Assembly (NCBI RefSeq): GCF_003640395.1
Contig: NZ_RBZQ01000002.1
Span: 434,001 to 498,000 of the forward strand
Direction: 5' to 3'
Source: Stutzerimonas urumqiensis
GTDB lineage: Bacteria > Pseudomonadota > Gammaproteobacteria > Pseudomonadales > Pseudomonadaceae
Length of the DNA: 64,000 nucleotides
Shown here: positions 21,411 through 30,485 of the stretch, in pieces
How the letters are laid out: each line of letters begins with the position of its first letter
Position numbering within the stretch: position 1 is the first letter of the stretch
Notes under the pieces: model-generated
Databases searched by the model: none
What the model saw: only the letters and a program-made list of their open reading frames with translations
What the model was told of the DNA's origin: nothing
Made by a program: the position numbers and the translations under genes

Positions 21411-22301
21411 ATGGCAAAAATCGGATTCCTCGGCACCGGCATCATGGGCAAGCCCATGGCCCTCAACCTGGCCAACGCCGGCCACAGCCTGTTCCTGTCC
21501 ACCCACTTCGACGCGGCCCCGGCCGAACTGCTGGAAAAGGGCGCGGTCGCCCTGGCCAACCCGCGTGAAGTCGCGCAGGAAGCCGAATTCATCGTCGTGA
21601 TGGTGCCCGACACGCCGCAGGTCGAGGACATCCTCTTCCGCGAGGACGGCGTGGTCCACGGCGTGGGTTCCGGCAAGGTAGTGATCGACATGAGCTCGAT
21701 CTCCCCCACCGCCACCAAGCAGTTCGCCGAGAAGATCAAGGCCACCGGCGCGCAATACCTCGACGCCCCGGTCTCCGGTGGCGAGGTCGGCGCCAAGGCC
21801 GCGACCCTGTCGATCATGGTCGGCGGTTGCCCGAACACCTTCGAGCGCGCCCTGCCGCTGTTCCAGGCAATGGGCAAGAACATCACCCGCGTCGGTGGCA
21901 ACGGCGACGGCCAGACCGCCAAGGTAGCCAACCAGATCATCGTCGCGCTGAACATCCAGGCGGTGGCCGAAGCGCTGCTGTTCGCGGCGAAGAACGGCGC
22001 CGACCCGGCCAAGGTGCGCGAGGCGCTGATGGGCGGTTTCGCCGGCTCGAAGATTCTCGAAGTGCACGGCGAGCGCATGATCAAGGGCACCTTCGATCCG
22101 GGCTTCCGCATCAGCCTGCACCAGAAGGACCTGAACCTGGCGCTCTCCGGCGCGCGCGAGCTGGGCCTCAACCTGCCGAACACCGCCAATGCCCAGCAGG
22201 TGTTCAGCACCTGCGCGGCCATCGGCGGCAGCGGCTGGGACCACTCGGCGCTGATAAAGGGCCTGGAGCACATGGCTAACTTCAACATTCGCGGCGAGTA
22301 A
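21411..22301 (+). CDS. glxR: tartronate semialdehyde reductase (2-hydroxy-3-oxopropionate reductase)
   Basis: 296-residue beta-hydroxyacid dehydrogenase that reduces tartronate semialdehyde to D-glycerate with NAD(P)H. N-terminal Rossmann motif KIGFLGTGIMGKPMALNL; substrate-binding signature YLDAPVSGGEVGA; catalytic lysine in GQTAKVANQIIVALN; C-terminal helical domain KDLNLALSGARELG. GAGGATG precedes ATG 21411. It follows hyi across a REP-bearing gap and is followed by a 273-base gap rich in hairpins before ttuD. Confidence 0.96.
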   Translation: MAKIGFLGTGIMGKPMALNLANAGHSLFLSTHFDAAPAELLEKGAVALANPREVAQEAEFIVVMVPDTPQVEDILFREDGVVHGVGSGKVVIDMSSISPTATKQFAEKIKATGAQYLDAPVSGGEVGAKAATLSIMVGGCPNTFERALPLFQAMGKNITRVGGNGDGQTAKVANQIIVALNIQAVAEALLFAAKNGADPAKVREALMGGFAGSKILEVHGERMIKGTFDPGFRISLHQKDLNLALSGARELGLNLPNTANAQQVFSTCAAIGGSGWDHSALIKGLEHMANFNIRGE

Positions 22302-22340
22302 GCCGCAGCCCGACGTGCCAGCGCACGGCTCCATGGGCGC

Positions 22341-22538
22341 CCCTTCCCGCATTCCCAGGCAGACAGATGCGGGAAGGGTGACCGCCCGCCAGCCGGCGCC
22401 AGCTACCCGAGCAACACCCGGCGGCTTGCCGCCAACCCTTTCGACCGCCCGGCAGGAGGTGTCACGGCCCGACTGCCGGGTTGGTCGATTCCAGACGTCA
22501 GCGCTTGCAAACACTTGCAATGGCGAGCATTGACGTCT
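22341..22538. other. three stacked inverted repeats between glxR and ttuD
   Basis: The 273-base gap holds a perfect 12-bp stem CCCTTCCCGCAT/ATGCGGGAAGGG (22341-22352 with 22367-22378), an 8-bp stem CCCGGCAG/CTGCCGGG centred near 22460, and an 8-bp stem AGACGTCA/TGACGTCT (22493-22500 with 22531-22538) whose 30-base loop contains two TTGCAA palindromes. None has a T-run. They may be a processing or stabilising structure, or a degenerate repeat. Confidence 0.6.
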
Positions 22539-22574
22539 GCAATCGGCCCTACGCCCAAGAGCCAGGAGTTCAGC

Positions 22575-23855
22575 ATGACCCTCGACCCGCAGCGCCTGTT
22601 GCGCGACCTCTTCGACACCGCGATCGCCGCCGCCCACCCGCGCCAGGTCCTGGCCGACCAGTTGCCGGCCGACCGCAGCGGGCGGGCGATCGTCATCGGC
22701 GCCGGCAAGGCCGCGGCCGCCATGGCGCAGGCGATCGAGGAAGCCTGGGAAGGTGAACTGTCGGGCCTCGTGGTCACCCGCTACGGGCACGGTGCCGATT
22801 GCCGCCGCATCGAAGTGGTCGAGGCGGCGCACCCGGTACCGGACGACGCTGGCGAGCGCGTCGCCCGTCGCGTGCTGGAACTGGTCAGCAACCTCGAGGA
22901 AAGCGACCGGGTGATCTTCCTGCTCTCCGGCGGCGGCTCCTCGCTGCTGGCGCTGCCCGCCGAAGGCATCTCGCTGTCCGACAAGCAGGCGATCAACAAG
23001 GCCCTGCTCAGGTCCGGCGCCCACATCGGCGAGATGAACTGCGTGCGCAAGCACCTCTCGGCGATCAAGGGCGGGCGGCTGGCCAAGGCCTGCTGGCCGG
23101 CGACCGTCTACACCTACGCCATTTCCGACGTGCCCGGCGACCAGGCGACGGTCATCGCCTCCGGGCCGACCGTCGCCGACCCGACCACCTCGGCGCAGGC
23201 GCTGGAGATTCTCGCCCGCTACGGCATCGAGATTCCCGAGAACGTCCGCGCCTGGCTGAACGACCCCCGCTCGGAGACCGTCAAGCCGGGCGATCCCTGC
23301 CTCTCGCGCAGCCACTTCCAGCTGATCGCCCGTCCGCAGCAGTCCCTCGATGCGGCCGCGCATCGCGTCCGCGCCGCCGGCCTGACGCCCCTGATCCTCG
23401 GCGACCTTGAAGGCGAGGCACGCGAAGTGGCCAAGGTGCACGCGGGCATCGCCCGGCAGATCGCCCTGCATGGCCAACCGATCGAGCCGCCCTGCGTATT
23501 CCTCTCGGGCGGCGAAACCACCGTCACCGTACGCGGCAACGGCCGTGGCGGGCGCAATGCCGAATTCCTGCTCGGCCTGACCGAAGCCTTGAATGGCCTG
23601 CCCGGCGTCTACGCGCTGGCCGGCGACACCGATGGCATCGACGGCTCGGAAGACAACGCCGGCGCACTGATGACCCCGGACAGCCTGGAGCGCGCCGTGG
23701 CACGCGGCGTGAGCGCCGCCGAGCGCCTGGCCGACAACGACGGCTACGGCTTTTTCGCCGCGCTCGACGACCTCATCGTCACCGGCCCGACACGCACCAA
23801 CGTCAACGATTTCCGCGCAATCCTCGTACTCGAGAGGCACACCGATGACCACTGA
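22575..23855 (+). CDS. ttuD: glycerate 2-kinase (MOFRL family, TtuD/GckA)
   Basis: 426-residue member of the MOFRL/DUF4147 glycerate kinase family, which phosphorylates D-glycerate to 2-phosphoglycerate; many relatives carry the older name hydroxypyruvate reductase. Features: GAGKAAAAMAQAIEE near the N-terminus, LSGGGSSLLALP, SAIKGGRLA, SDVPGDQATVIASGPT, and the C-terminal MOFRL segment LAGDTDGIDGSEDNAGA. ATG 22575 follows CAGGAG; an in-frame ATG at 22515 is inside the upstream hairpin. It overlaps pykF by 11 bases, consistent with coupled expression. Confidence 0.93.
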   Translation: MTLDPQRLLRDLFDTAIAAAHPRQVLADQLPADRSGRAIVIGAGKAAAAMAQAIEEAWEGELSGLVVTRYGHGADCRRIEVVEAAHPVPDDAGERVARRVLELVSNLEESDRVIFLLSGGGSSLLALPAEGISLSDKQAINKALLRSGAHIGEMNCVRKHLSAIKGGRLAKACWPATVYTYAISDVPGDQATVIASGPTVADPTTSAQALEILARYGIEIPENVRAWLNDPRSETVKPGDPCLSRSHFQLIARPQQSLDAAAHRVRAAGLTPLILGDLEGEAREVAKVHAGIARQIALHGQPIEPPCVFLSGGETTVTVRGNGRGGRNAEFLLGLTEALNGLPGVYALAGDTDGIDGSEDNAGALMTPDSLERAVARGVSAAERLADNDGYGFFAALDDLIVTGPTRTNVNDFRAILVLERHTDDH

Positions 23856-25260
23856 CAAGAAAGTCAAAATCCTCGCCACCCTGGGCCCGGCGATCAAGGG
23901 CGCCGAGGACATTCGCCGGCTGGTCGAAGCCGGGGTCAATCTGTTCCGGCTGAACTTCAGCCACGGCGACCACAGCGATCACGCCGAACGCTATGGCTGG
24001 GTGCGGCAGGTCGAAAAGGACCTCGGCCGCCCGATCGGCGTGCTGATGGATCTGCAAGGTCCGAAGCTGCGCGTCGGCCGCTTCGCCGAGGGCAAGGTGC
24101 AACTGGTGCGCGACCAGGCCCTGCGCCTGGACCTGGACCCGACGCCCGGCGACGCCCGTCGGGTAAACCTGCCCCACCCCGAAATCATCGCCGCGCTGCG
24201 GCCGGGCATGAGTCTGCTGCTGGACGACGGCAAGCTGCGCCTCGAGGTGACGGCCAACCACGCCGATGCCATCGACACGCGGGTGGTGGTCGGCGGCGAG
24301 CTGTCCGACCGCAAGGGCGTCAACGTGCCGGAGGCGGTGCTGGAGCTCAGTCCGCTGACCGAGAAGGATCGCCGCGACCTGTCGTTCGGCCTGGAGCTGG
24401 GGGTCGACTGGGTCGCCCTGTCGTTCGTCCAGCGCCCGCAGGACATCGCCGAGGCGCGCGAGTTGATCGGTGACCGCGCGAGCCTCATGGCCAAGATCGA
24501 GAAGCCCTCGGCGGTGCGCGAGCTGGAAGCCATCGCCCGCCTGTGCGACGCGATCATGGTGGCGCGCGGCGACCTCGGCGTGGAGGTGCCGGCCGAGAAC
24601 GTGCCGCGCATCCAGAAGCAGATCGTCCGCGCCTGCCGCCAGCTCGGGCGCCCGGTGGTCGTGGCCACCCAGATGCTCGAATCGATGCGCTTCTCCCCGG
24701 CGCCGACCCGCGCCGAGGTCACCGACGTGGCCAACGCCGTGGCCGAAGGTGCCGACGCGGTGATGCTTTCGGCCGAGACCGCCTCGGGCGACTACCCGCT
24801 GGAAGCCGTGAGCATCATGAGCAAGATCATCCGCCAGGTCGAAAGCGGGCCGGACTACCAGGCGCAGCTCGACGTGGCCCGGCCACAGGCCGAAGCCACC
24901 GTGCCGGACGCCATCAGCTGCGCGGTGCGCCGGGTCAGCGGCATCCTGCCGGTGGCGGCGCTGGTGAACTACACCGAGTCGGGCAGTTCCAGCCTGCGCG
25001 CCTCGCGCGAGCGACCGCACGCACCGATCCTCAGCCTGACGCCGAACCTCGCGACCGCGCGCAAGCTGACGCTGGCCTGGGGCGTGTACTCGGTGGTGCA
25101 TCCCCGCCTGCAGGACATGGAAGCCATCTGCCGCAACGCGCTGGAACTGGCGCGCGAACAGAACATGGCCCGCTCGGGCGATACCGTGATCATCACCGCC
25201 GGCGTACCGCTCGGCCAGCCCGGTTCGACCAACAGCCTGCGCATCGAGACCCTCGCCTGA
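23845..25260 (+). CDS. pykF: pyruvate kinase
   Basis: 471-residue pyruvate kinase, converting phosphoenolpyruvate and ADP to pyruvate and ATP. The TIM-barrel core holds NLFRLNFSHG, MDLQGPKLRVG, the active-site AKIEKPSAV lysine, MVARGDLGVEVP, VVATQMLESM and AVMLSAETASGDYP. The B-domain occupies ~70-165 and the C-terminal domain ~340-471. Its start lies inside the ttuD 3' end, so it belongs to the glyoxylate operon and finishes the route to pyruvate (enolase is supplied elsewhere). A second, housekeeping pyruvate kinase is expected in the genome. Confidence 0.96.
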   Translation: MTTDKKVKILATLGPAIKGAEDIRRLVEAGVNLFRLNFSHGDHSDHAERYGWVRQVEKDLGRPIGVLMDLQGPKLRVGRFAEGKVQLVRDQALRLDLDPTPGDARRVNLPHPEIIAALRPGMSLLLDDGKLRLEVTANHADAIDTRVVVGGELSDRKGVNVPEAVLELSPLTEKDRRDLSFGLELGVDWVALSFVQRPQDIAEARELIGDRASLMAKIEKPSAVRELEAIARLCDAIMVARGDLGVEVPAENVPRIQKQIVRACRQLGRPVVVATQMLESMRFSPAPTRAEVTDVANAVAEGADAVMLSAETASGDYPLEAVSIMSKIIRQVESGPDYQAQLDVARPQAEATVPDAISCAVRRVSGILPVAALVNYTESGSSSLRASRERPHAPILSLTPNLATARKLTLAWGVYSVVHPRLQDMEAICRNALELAREQNMARSGDTVIITAGVPLGQPGSTNSLRIETLA

Positions 25261-25306
25261 ACCCTGAGCCCCGCCCCGAGCGGGGCGCCACTGCCCGACC
25301 TGACCC

Positions 25307-26191
25307 ATGCCCGCCTCCCTGCACTGGCTGCTGACCGCCGTCCTCAACGGTTTCAGCCAGATTTTCCTGCTGGTCCATCCCGTCTGCGGTGCACTGCTCC
25401 TGCTCGCCTTCGCCATCGGCGCCCCGATGTTGCTGATCGGTGCCCTGCTCGGCACGCTCGTCGCCACCCTCGGCGCCTGGCGGCTGGGTTACGGACGGCG
25501 CGACATCGGCGAAGGCCTGTACGGCTACAACGCCGCGCTGCTGGGTGCGCTGCTCACGCTCACGCTGGGGGTGACGGTGCTGGCGCTGGCGCTGACCGTG
25601 ATCGGCGCGTGGCTGACGGCCTTGATGCAGGCCTGGTGGTTGCGTGCACGGCAGCGCGGGCCCTGGCCGCCGGCCTACACGCTCGCGTTCGTCCTGCTCG
25701 GCGTGCTGGCAGTGCAATCGCTCCAGGCGCTGGGACTGGTGCCGCCAACAGTGGTTGCCGTCCCCATAGCCGACGGCTGGACCGCATGGCCCGTGGCGAT
25801 CGTTCGCGGCGTGGGGCAGGTGATCTTTCTCGACCATGCCCTCGCCGGGTTATGTGTGCTGCTGGCCCTCGGCGTTGCCGATCGGGCGGCACTGGGCTGG
25901 GCATTGGCCGGCTCCGCCCTCGGACTGGCGCTGGCCCTGGCGATGCAGCTACCGACGGCGCCGCTGCTGAGCGGACTGGCAGGCTACAACGGCGCGCTGA
26001 TTGCGCTCGTCCTGCGCGGTCTGCCGGGCGGGCGGCTGATGCTGCTGCCGGGCGTCGCGCTCGGCCTGCTGATGCAGCAGGGCCTACTGCTGCTCGGGCT
26101 CGCGCCGCTCACCCTGCCCTTCATCCTGTGCGGATGGCTGGCACAACTGGCACGACGCCTCACCCGCCCCGACCGCCTCCGCGCGCGCTGA
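25307..26191 (+). CDS. urea transporter (UT family)
   Basis: 294-residue polytopic inner-membrane protein with about ten hydrophobic helices and two internal repeats, each with the urea-transporter signature: GLYGYNAALLGA in the first half and GLAGYNGALIAL in the second, plus TLPFILCGW near the end. These mark the UT channel-like facilitator family. It follows pykF by 46 bases and may be read through from the glyoxylate operon; since urea and glyoxylate are both products of ureide breakdown, the association makes metabolic sense (inference). No strong ribosome site is visible before ATG 25307. Confidence 0.88.
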   Translation: MPASLHWLLTAVLNGFSQIFLLVHPVCGALLLLAFAIGAPMLLIGALLGTLVATLGAWRLGYGRRDIGEGLYGYNAALLGALLTLTLGVTVLALALTVIGAWLTALMQAWWLRARQRGPWPPAYTLAFVLLGVLAVQSLQALGLVPPTVVAVPIADGWTAWPVAIVRGVGQVIFLDHALAGLCVLLALGVADRAALGWALAGSALGLALALAMQLPTAPLLSGLAGYNGALIALVLRGLPGGRLMLLPGVALGLLMQQGLLLLGLAPLTLPFILCGWLAQLARRLTRPDRLRAR

Positions 26192-26193
26192 AC

Positions 26194-26418
26194 TCAGCCC
26201 TTGGTGGCACGCGGGTCCTGGTCGCGCGGGTAGGTCCGCTCTTCCTTGATCTGCCCGTCGGTGCCGTGGATCTTCACCGAACCGACGCGCAGCTTCATGT
26301 AGTCGCGCGTCTCCTGGACGACCTCGTCCTGCGTCCGCGCCTCGATCAGGACGCGCTCGTCGCCCTCTTCCTTGAGTACCCAGCGGTTCTGGTCCTGTGT
26401 GATGTGATAGTTCTGCAT
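26194..26418 (-). CDS. DUF2188-like small protein
   Basis: 74-residue protein resembling DUF2188, starting MQNYHITQDQNRWVLKEEGD. The family pattern of a short beta-rich domain (W-x-LKEEG, RVLIEARTQDEVVQETRDYM, VKIHGTDGQI...ERTYPRD) is present. GGAAGGA precedes the ATG on the minus strand. Function is unknown; relatives are often found with stress-response genes, which suits its neighbours here (KGG protein, zinc-finger miniprotein). It ends two bases from the convergent urea transporter. Confidence 0.85.
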   Translation of the reverse strand: MQNYHITQDQNRWVLKEEGDERVLIEARTQDEVVQETRDYMKLRVGSVKIHGTDGQIKEERTYPRDQDPRATKG

Positions 26419-26619
26419 GGTCCTTCCTCGGATTTACAACCTGTGCGTTAGAACAACGGCACGATCGGGCGTTCGCAAACTTTCGTTATTTCGGCAACTA
26501 ACCATTCGTCAGCCGCTTGGCTGGCTATATGAACTACCGCCGTTAGCTGGCGCTCTGTAATCATGAAACCGGCAACTAATTACCGGCTTCGCGTCTAAAT
26601 CCATCGAGGAGAAAAAGAC

Positions 26620-26790
26620 ATGGCTAACAAGAACCCCGGCAACTTCGCCAACGACCGTGAAAAGGCTTCCGAAGCAGGTCGCAAGGGCGGCCATAACAGC
26701 GGGGGCAACTTCGCGAACGATCGGGAAAAAGCCGCTGAAGCCGGCCGCAAAGGCGGTCAGCACAGCCACGGCGGTGGCCGCAAGAGCTGA
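26620..26790 (+). CDS. KGG-repeat stress-induced protein (YciG-like)
   Basis: 56-residue, very hydrophilic protein built from two tandem copies of the KGG motif: GNFANDREKASEAGRKGG and GNFANDREKAAEAGRKGG, followed by a His/Gly/Lys tail. This matches the KGG (stress-induced, YciG/ConA-type) family, usually controlled by general stress sigma factors. GAGGAG sits about 9 bases before ATG 26620 and a perfect terminator follows, so this is a complete single-gene unit. Molecular function is unknown; it is likely intrinsically disordered. Confidence 0.92.
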   Translation: MANKNPGNFANDREKASEAGRKGGHNSGGNFANDREKAAEAGRKGGQHSHGGGRKS

Positions 26791-26803
26791 TTTCGCCGCC
26801 GCT

Positions 26804-26842
26804 AAAAAGGGCAGGAGCCGCGTTAACGCTCCTGCCCTTTTT
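26804..26842 (+). terminator. Rho-independent terminator after the KGG gene
   Basis: AAAAAGGGCAGGAGC pairs perfectly with GCTCCTGCCCTTTTT (15 bp) across a 9-base loop, ending in a T-run. Confidence 0.95.
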
Positions 26843-26903
26843 ATATATGCGCGATTACTTCGGCAGAGGATCAGTTAGCCAACTAACTTTTTCCAACTAG
26901 ACT

Positions 26904-26933
26904 TTGCCAACTAACAGCGCTGCGCCATATATC
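26904..26933 (+). promoter_or_regulatory. candidate sigma-70 promoter of the zinc-finger miniprotein
   Basis: TTGCCA (26904-26909), 18 bases, TATATC (26928-26933). The -35 element is embedded in one GCCAACTAAC repeat. Transcription would begin about 15-20 bases before the start codon at 26958. Confidence 0.45.
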
Positions 26934-26957
26934 GGCCAGTTATTTCAGGGCATCCCT

Positions 26958-27137
26958 ATGAAACAACCTGCCAACTCCACCGAACCGATGAATCCCGGCG
27001 ACGAAGCACCGGCGGGTACGCCCGGCACTGGCGAAAACATCTGCCCCGCCTGCAATGGCACCGGCAGGCTCAATGGCGAACCATGCGAACACTGCGGCGG
27101 CAGCGGGCGCGTCATCGAAGGCATCGGCGGTGCCTGA
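26958..27137 (+). CDS. DnaJ-type zinc-finger miniprotein
   Basis: 59-residue protein with two CxxCxGxG motifs, CPACNGTG and CEHCGGSG, spaced as in one zinc-binding module of the DnaJ cysteine-rich domain; the rest is a Pro/Gly-rich N-terminus. No J-domain is present. It should bind one Zn2+ in the cytoplasm; a redox or chaperone-accessory role is only inference. ATG 26958 follows CAGGG; the open frame from 26904 overlaps the presumed promoter. It precedes pncB by 37 bases and may be co-transcribed with it. Confidence 0.85.
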   Translation: MKQPANSTEPMNPGDEAPAGTPGTGENICPACNGTGRLNGEPCEHCGGSGRVIEGIGGA

Positions 27138-27174
27138 TCTCGCCGACGCATCGCGCCTGTGAGCCATCGTGCCC

Positions 27175-28371
27175 GTGAGCCGAAGCGCATTCGCCGATCC
27201 CATCCTCGCCAGCCTGCTCGACACCGACTTCTACAAGTTGACGATGATGCAGGCCGTGTTGCACCACTACCCGGACGCCGAGGTCGAGTGGGCGTTCCGC
27301 TGCCGTACCGACGAGGACCTGAGCCCCTACCTTCCGGCCATCCGTGAGCAGCTCGAGGCGCTGGCCAGGCTGCGCGCCACGCCGCAAGAGCTGGCCTTTC
27401 TCGAAGCCATCCCCTTCATGCGCGCGGATTTCATCCGGTTTCTCGGCCTGTTCCGGTTCGACCTGCGCTACCTGCACCTGGCCGTCGAGCATGGCGAACT
27501 GACCCTTCGACTCGCCGGGCCCTGGCTGCACGTCATTCTGTTCGAGGTCCCGCTGCTGGCCATCATCAGCGAGGTGCGCAATCGCGCTCGCTATCCCGAG
27601 GCCACTCTGGAGCAGGCAGCCGAGCGCCTGGACGAGAAATGCCGCTGGCTGGCCGAGCAGGCGGACGAGGCGACGCTCGCCGACCTGCGGGTCGCCGACT
27701 TCGGGACTCGGCGACGCTTCTCGCGCGCGGTTCACGGCGTGGTGGTCGAGCGGTTGAAGGACAGCTTTCCCGGCTGCTTCGTCGGGACCAGCAACGTGCA
27801 CCTGGCCCGCACGCTCGGGCTCAAGCCGATGGGGACCATGGCCCACGAATGGATCATGGCGCATCAGCAGCTCGGCCCGCGACTGGTGGACAGCCAGAGC
27901 GCCGCGCTCGATTGCTGGGTGCGCGAGTACCGCGGCGCGCTCGGCATCGCGCTGACCGACTGCATCACGATGGATGCCTTCCTGCGGGATTTCGATCTGT
28001 ACTTCGCCAAGCTGTTCGATGGCCTGCGACACGATTCGGGCGATCCGCTGGTCTGGGCGGAAAAGGCGATCGCCCATTACGAACGGCTGGGCATCGATGC
28101 ACGTACGCGCACCTTGGTGTTTTCCGACGCGCTGGACTTCGCCAAGACGCTGCGCATCCACCGCGCGCTGGCCGGACGGGTACGCACCAGCTTCGGCATC
28201 GGCACCTACCTGACCTGCGACCTGCCGGGTGTCGCGCCGCCGAACATGGTGATCAAGATGACCCATTGCAGCGGCCAGCCGGTCGCCAAGCTGTCCGACT
28301 CACCGGGCAAGACGATGTGCACCGACCCGGCGTTCGTCAGTTACCTCAAGCACGTTTTCCAGGTCGATTAG
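27175..28371 (+). CDS. pncB: nicotinate phosphoribosyltransferase
   Basis: 398-residue NAPRTase, which makes nicotinate mononucleotide from nicotinate and PRPP in the NAD salvage pathway. Features: [20 protein letters not shown] near the N-terminus, the phosphohistidine region [24 protein letters not shown] and FSDALDF for PRPP/nicotinate binding, and [11 protein letters not shown]. The start is a GTG: 27175 gives [20 protein letters not shown], which fits the family N-terminus; GTG 27169 two codons earlier is equally possible. The 3' end overlaps the convergent phosphatase gene by four bases (TTAG). Confidence 0.95.
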   Translation: MSRSAFADPILASLLDTDFYKLTMMQAVLHHYPDAEVEWAFRCRTDEDLSPYLPAIREQLEALARLRATPQELAFLEAIPFMRADFIRFLGLFRFDLRYLHLAVEHGELTLRLAGPWLHVILFEVPLLAIISEVRNRARYPEATLEQAAERLDEKCRWLAEQADEATLADLRVADFGTRRRFSRAVHGVVVERLKDSFPGCFVGTSNVHLARTLGLKPMGTMAHEWIMAHQQLGPRLVDSQSAALDCWVREYRGALGIALTDCITMDAFLRDFDLYFAKLFDGLRHDSGDPLVWAEKAIAHYERLGIDARTRTLVFSDALDFAKTLRIHRALAGRVRTSFGIGTYLTCDLPGVAPPNMVIKMTHCSGQPVAKLSDSPGKTMCTDPAFVSYLKHVFQVD

Positions 28372-30278
28372 CGATCGGTCCCGCTGAACAGCGTGGGCCC
28401 CGAGCCGTCGGCGTTGAGCTGGGCGATGCGCACCGGCGTGCCCGCTTCGTCCAGTTCCAGCCAGCCGATGCCGGCACCGTTCCACAGGCGTTCGCCCGCG
28501 CGGCTGCGGTCCGGGATGCGCGGCACGACTTCCAGGCGCCGGCGCTTGGTCATCCAGTTCAGCGGCGAGCGGGGCGAATAGAGCCAGCGATTGAGTCGGT
28601 CGAACCAGTCCAGCAAGCGCGGCGGAAATTCGTTCTTCACACCGCTGCTGGTGATCTGCCAGATCCGCGGGCCCTCGCGACGGCCGCGCAAGTGGATTTC
28701 GTAGACGAAGGAGTAATGCACGTCGCCGGAGAGAATCACGTAGCGTCCCGGCGTGCGCGAGTGACGGAAGATGTTGAGCATCACGTGCGCCGCGCCCCGG
28801 TGCGCCATCCAGTTTTCCGCATCGACCAGCAAGGGATGGCCGGCCCAGGTGAACAGCCGCTGGATCGCCTCGATCAGCTTGACGCCGAACATCGGCGCCG
28901 GCGAGACAATGATCACCGACGGTTTGTCGAGCAGCGCCTGCTGGAATTCCGACAGGGCCTCCCAGTCCATCAGGCCGGACGGACGACTCAGCCGGCTCTC
29001 GCTGCGCCATCGGCGCGTGCGGGTATCGAGCACCACCACCGGCGGCTGGGTATCGAGCGCGTAGCCCCAGCCCGGATGCGCCAGCACCGCATCGACGAGT
29101 TCATCGTGCGCCACGCAATCCAGCCGGCCGGCGGCGTCGACCCGCCCGCTCAGCCCGGCGACGCGATCGAGTAACGGCCGGTAGCGCTCCGGCTCGTTGC
29201 CCGCGCCCTGGCACAGCAGGTAGGCGATCAGCGCGTTGCCGATGATCCGCCGCGAAAACGGGTGGCCGTAGGCGCTCTCTTCCCAGCGCGCCGAGAGGTT
29301 CCAGTCGTCAGTGATGTCATGGTCATCGAAGATCATGGCCACCGGAATCTGCGCAAGCGCGCGCGCCACGTTCGGCAAGCCGTCGCTGAAACGCTTCACG
29401 CAGATCGCTTCCCGCGCGTAGCGTGCCGCCTCTTCAGCAGGCAGCTCGGGCGGTTGCGGATCGATCAGCGACCAGGGTACCGGCGACCACGCCAGCAGGT
29501 AGAGGGCGATCACTTCGCCAAGCGTGACGAGATGGTTCTGGCCGTGGCTGGTGGTGAACACCGGCTTCTCGACGCCACCGAAGAACCGCTCGCGCAGCGC
29601 CTCGGTGGACTCGAACGCCGGCAGCAGGCTCTCGCGGCCATAGTAAGACGCCGGGTGTCGGTAGAGCGCATCGCTGTCGTCGACCACCGCGCCGCGCAAG
29701 CATTCGCCATACAGGCCGAGCCGGCCGATCAGCGCGTGGATGGCCGCCAGCATCGGGCCGGCGACGTCATCGGCGTAGACCTGGTCGCCCGTCATCAGCA
29801 GCAACCCCGGCCGCTCGGTCGGCCGATCGCGCGTCTGGGTGAGCACGCGATCCACCTCCAGCAGGCCATCGGCCGCCGGATGATGCGGTTTGCGGCAGGA
29901 GCCATGCAGCAGGCGATCCAGGCGCGACCGAATGACGAACGCCGGCAGCTGGCCGTCGGTGAGCAGGTGCGGCGCCCACGCCGCGATCCCTTGCCCCGAG
30001 GCGAGCCGCAGGTCGTATTCGATCAGGCAGTCTTCCGGCAAGGGCTCGCCCAGCGGCAGGTCGATCAGGTGCAGGCAAAGGTGCCGGCCCAGCACGATGC
30101 GCTGGCAGTGATCGCCGAGCGGCAGGCACCGCTCGGCCGACTGGCCATCCCTGGGGAACAGGTTCAGGTCGAGCGCCAGCGGTGCCGAGCCCACCAGCCA
30201 GAGCACCAGTCGGTCACGGCGCGCCTGACGAAGGATCGGACCGGCCAGCACCGGCGGCAGTGGCTCGGTGCCGTTCAT
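28368..30278 (-). CDS. PhoD-like metallophosphatase, cytoplasmic form
   Basis: 636-residue protein of the PhoD-like phosphatase group (calcineurin-like metallophosphoesterase fold). Metal-site motifs are visible: [13 protein letters not shown] (~residues 163-175), [12 protein letters not shown] (~315-326), and [14 protein letters not shown] (~510-523). Unlike secreted PhoD enzymes it has no signal peptide or Tat motif, so a cytoplasmic location is inferred; the substrate is unknown. The open frame starts at ATG 30278 with [19 protein letters not shown], a typical beginning for this subgroup. It ends within the pncB stop region on the other strand, and a 207-base spacer with a GC hairpin precedes it. 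Confidence 0.85.
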   Translation of the reverse strand: MNGTEPLPPVLAGPILRQARRDRLVLWLVGSAPLALDLNLFPRDGQSAERCLPLGDHCQRIVLGRHLCLHLIDLPLGEPLPEDCLIEYDLRLASGQGIAAWAPHLLTDGQLPAFVIRSRLDRLLHGSCRKPHHPAADGLLEVDRVLTQTRDRPTERPGLLLMTGDQVYADDVAGPMLAAIHALIGRLGLYGECLRGAVVDDSDALYRHPASYYGRESLLPAFESTEALRERFFGGVEKPVFTTSHGQNHLVTLGEVIALYLLAWSPVPWSLIDPQPPELPAEEAARYAREAICVKRFSDGLPNVARALAQIPVAMIFDDHDITDDWNLSARWEESAYGHPFSRRIIGNALIAYLLCQGAGNEPERYRPLLDRVAGLSGRVDAAGRLDCVAHDELVDAVLAHPGWGYALDTQPPVVVLDTRTRRWRSESRLSRPSGLMDWEALSEFQQALLDKPSVIIVSPAPMFGVKLIEAIQRLFTWAGHPLLVDAENWMAHRGAAHVMLNIFRHSRTPGRYVILSGDVHYSFVYEIHLRGRREGPRIWQITSSGVKNEFPPRLLDWFDRLNRWLYSPRSPLNWMTKRRRLEVVPRIPDRSRAGERLWNGAGIGWLELDEAGTPVRIAQLNADGSGPTLFSGTDR

Positions 30279-30453
30279 GGCAACTCGTCGCGGCTCGGCA
30301 TCGCGGGCATATCCGGCCCCGCGGGGCGCCTGTCGACACCGAGGCCAGCAGCGGAAGGTCGCAGATGGATGCGCGATAGATGAAGGATCAGGGCGTCGAC
30401 TCCAGCTGAACAGGGCTGCGCAGGGCGCAGGCGGCGGTGGCTTGGAGGGCGCT

Positions 30454-30475
30454 GCCGGCCGTTGGTTCGGCCGGC
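30454..30475. terminator. hairpin downstream of the coiled-coil gene
   Basis: GCCGGCCG-TTGGTT-CGGCCGGC, perfect 8-bp stem just beyond the stop codon of the minus-strand gene ending at 30486. No T-run, so a terminator role is tentative. Confidence 0.5.
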
Positions 30476-30485
30476 GCGCGTGGGA

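Larger units (their letters stand above)
26493..26915. repeat. recurring GCCAACTAAC motif around the small stress-type genes
   Basis: The 10-mer or close variants occur at 26493-26502 (GGCAACTAAC), 26571-26580 (GGCAACTAAT), 26878-26887 (GCCAACTAAC), 26893-26900 (CCAACTAG) and 26906-26915 (GCCAACTAAC), and inverted at 26542-26551 (GTTAGCTGGC). At 26874-26887 it forms GTTAG-CCAA-CTAAC. All copies are outside coding sequence, flanking the KGG gene. Confidence 0.6.

Noticed and set aside
22515..22574. Upstream in-frame ATG at 22515 as the ttuD start
   Set aside because: It lies inside the hairpin region with no ribosome site, whereas CAGGAG stands before ATG 22575.
26481..26530. Sigma-S-type promoter (CTATAT at 26525) for the KGG gene
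   Set aside because: The -10-like word is present, but no -35 at proper spacing and the region is repeat-rich, so it was not listed as a feature.
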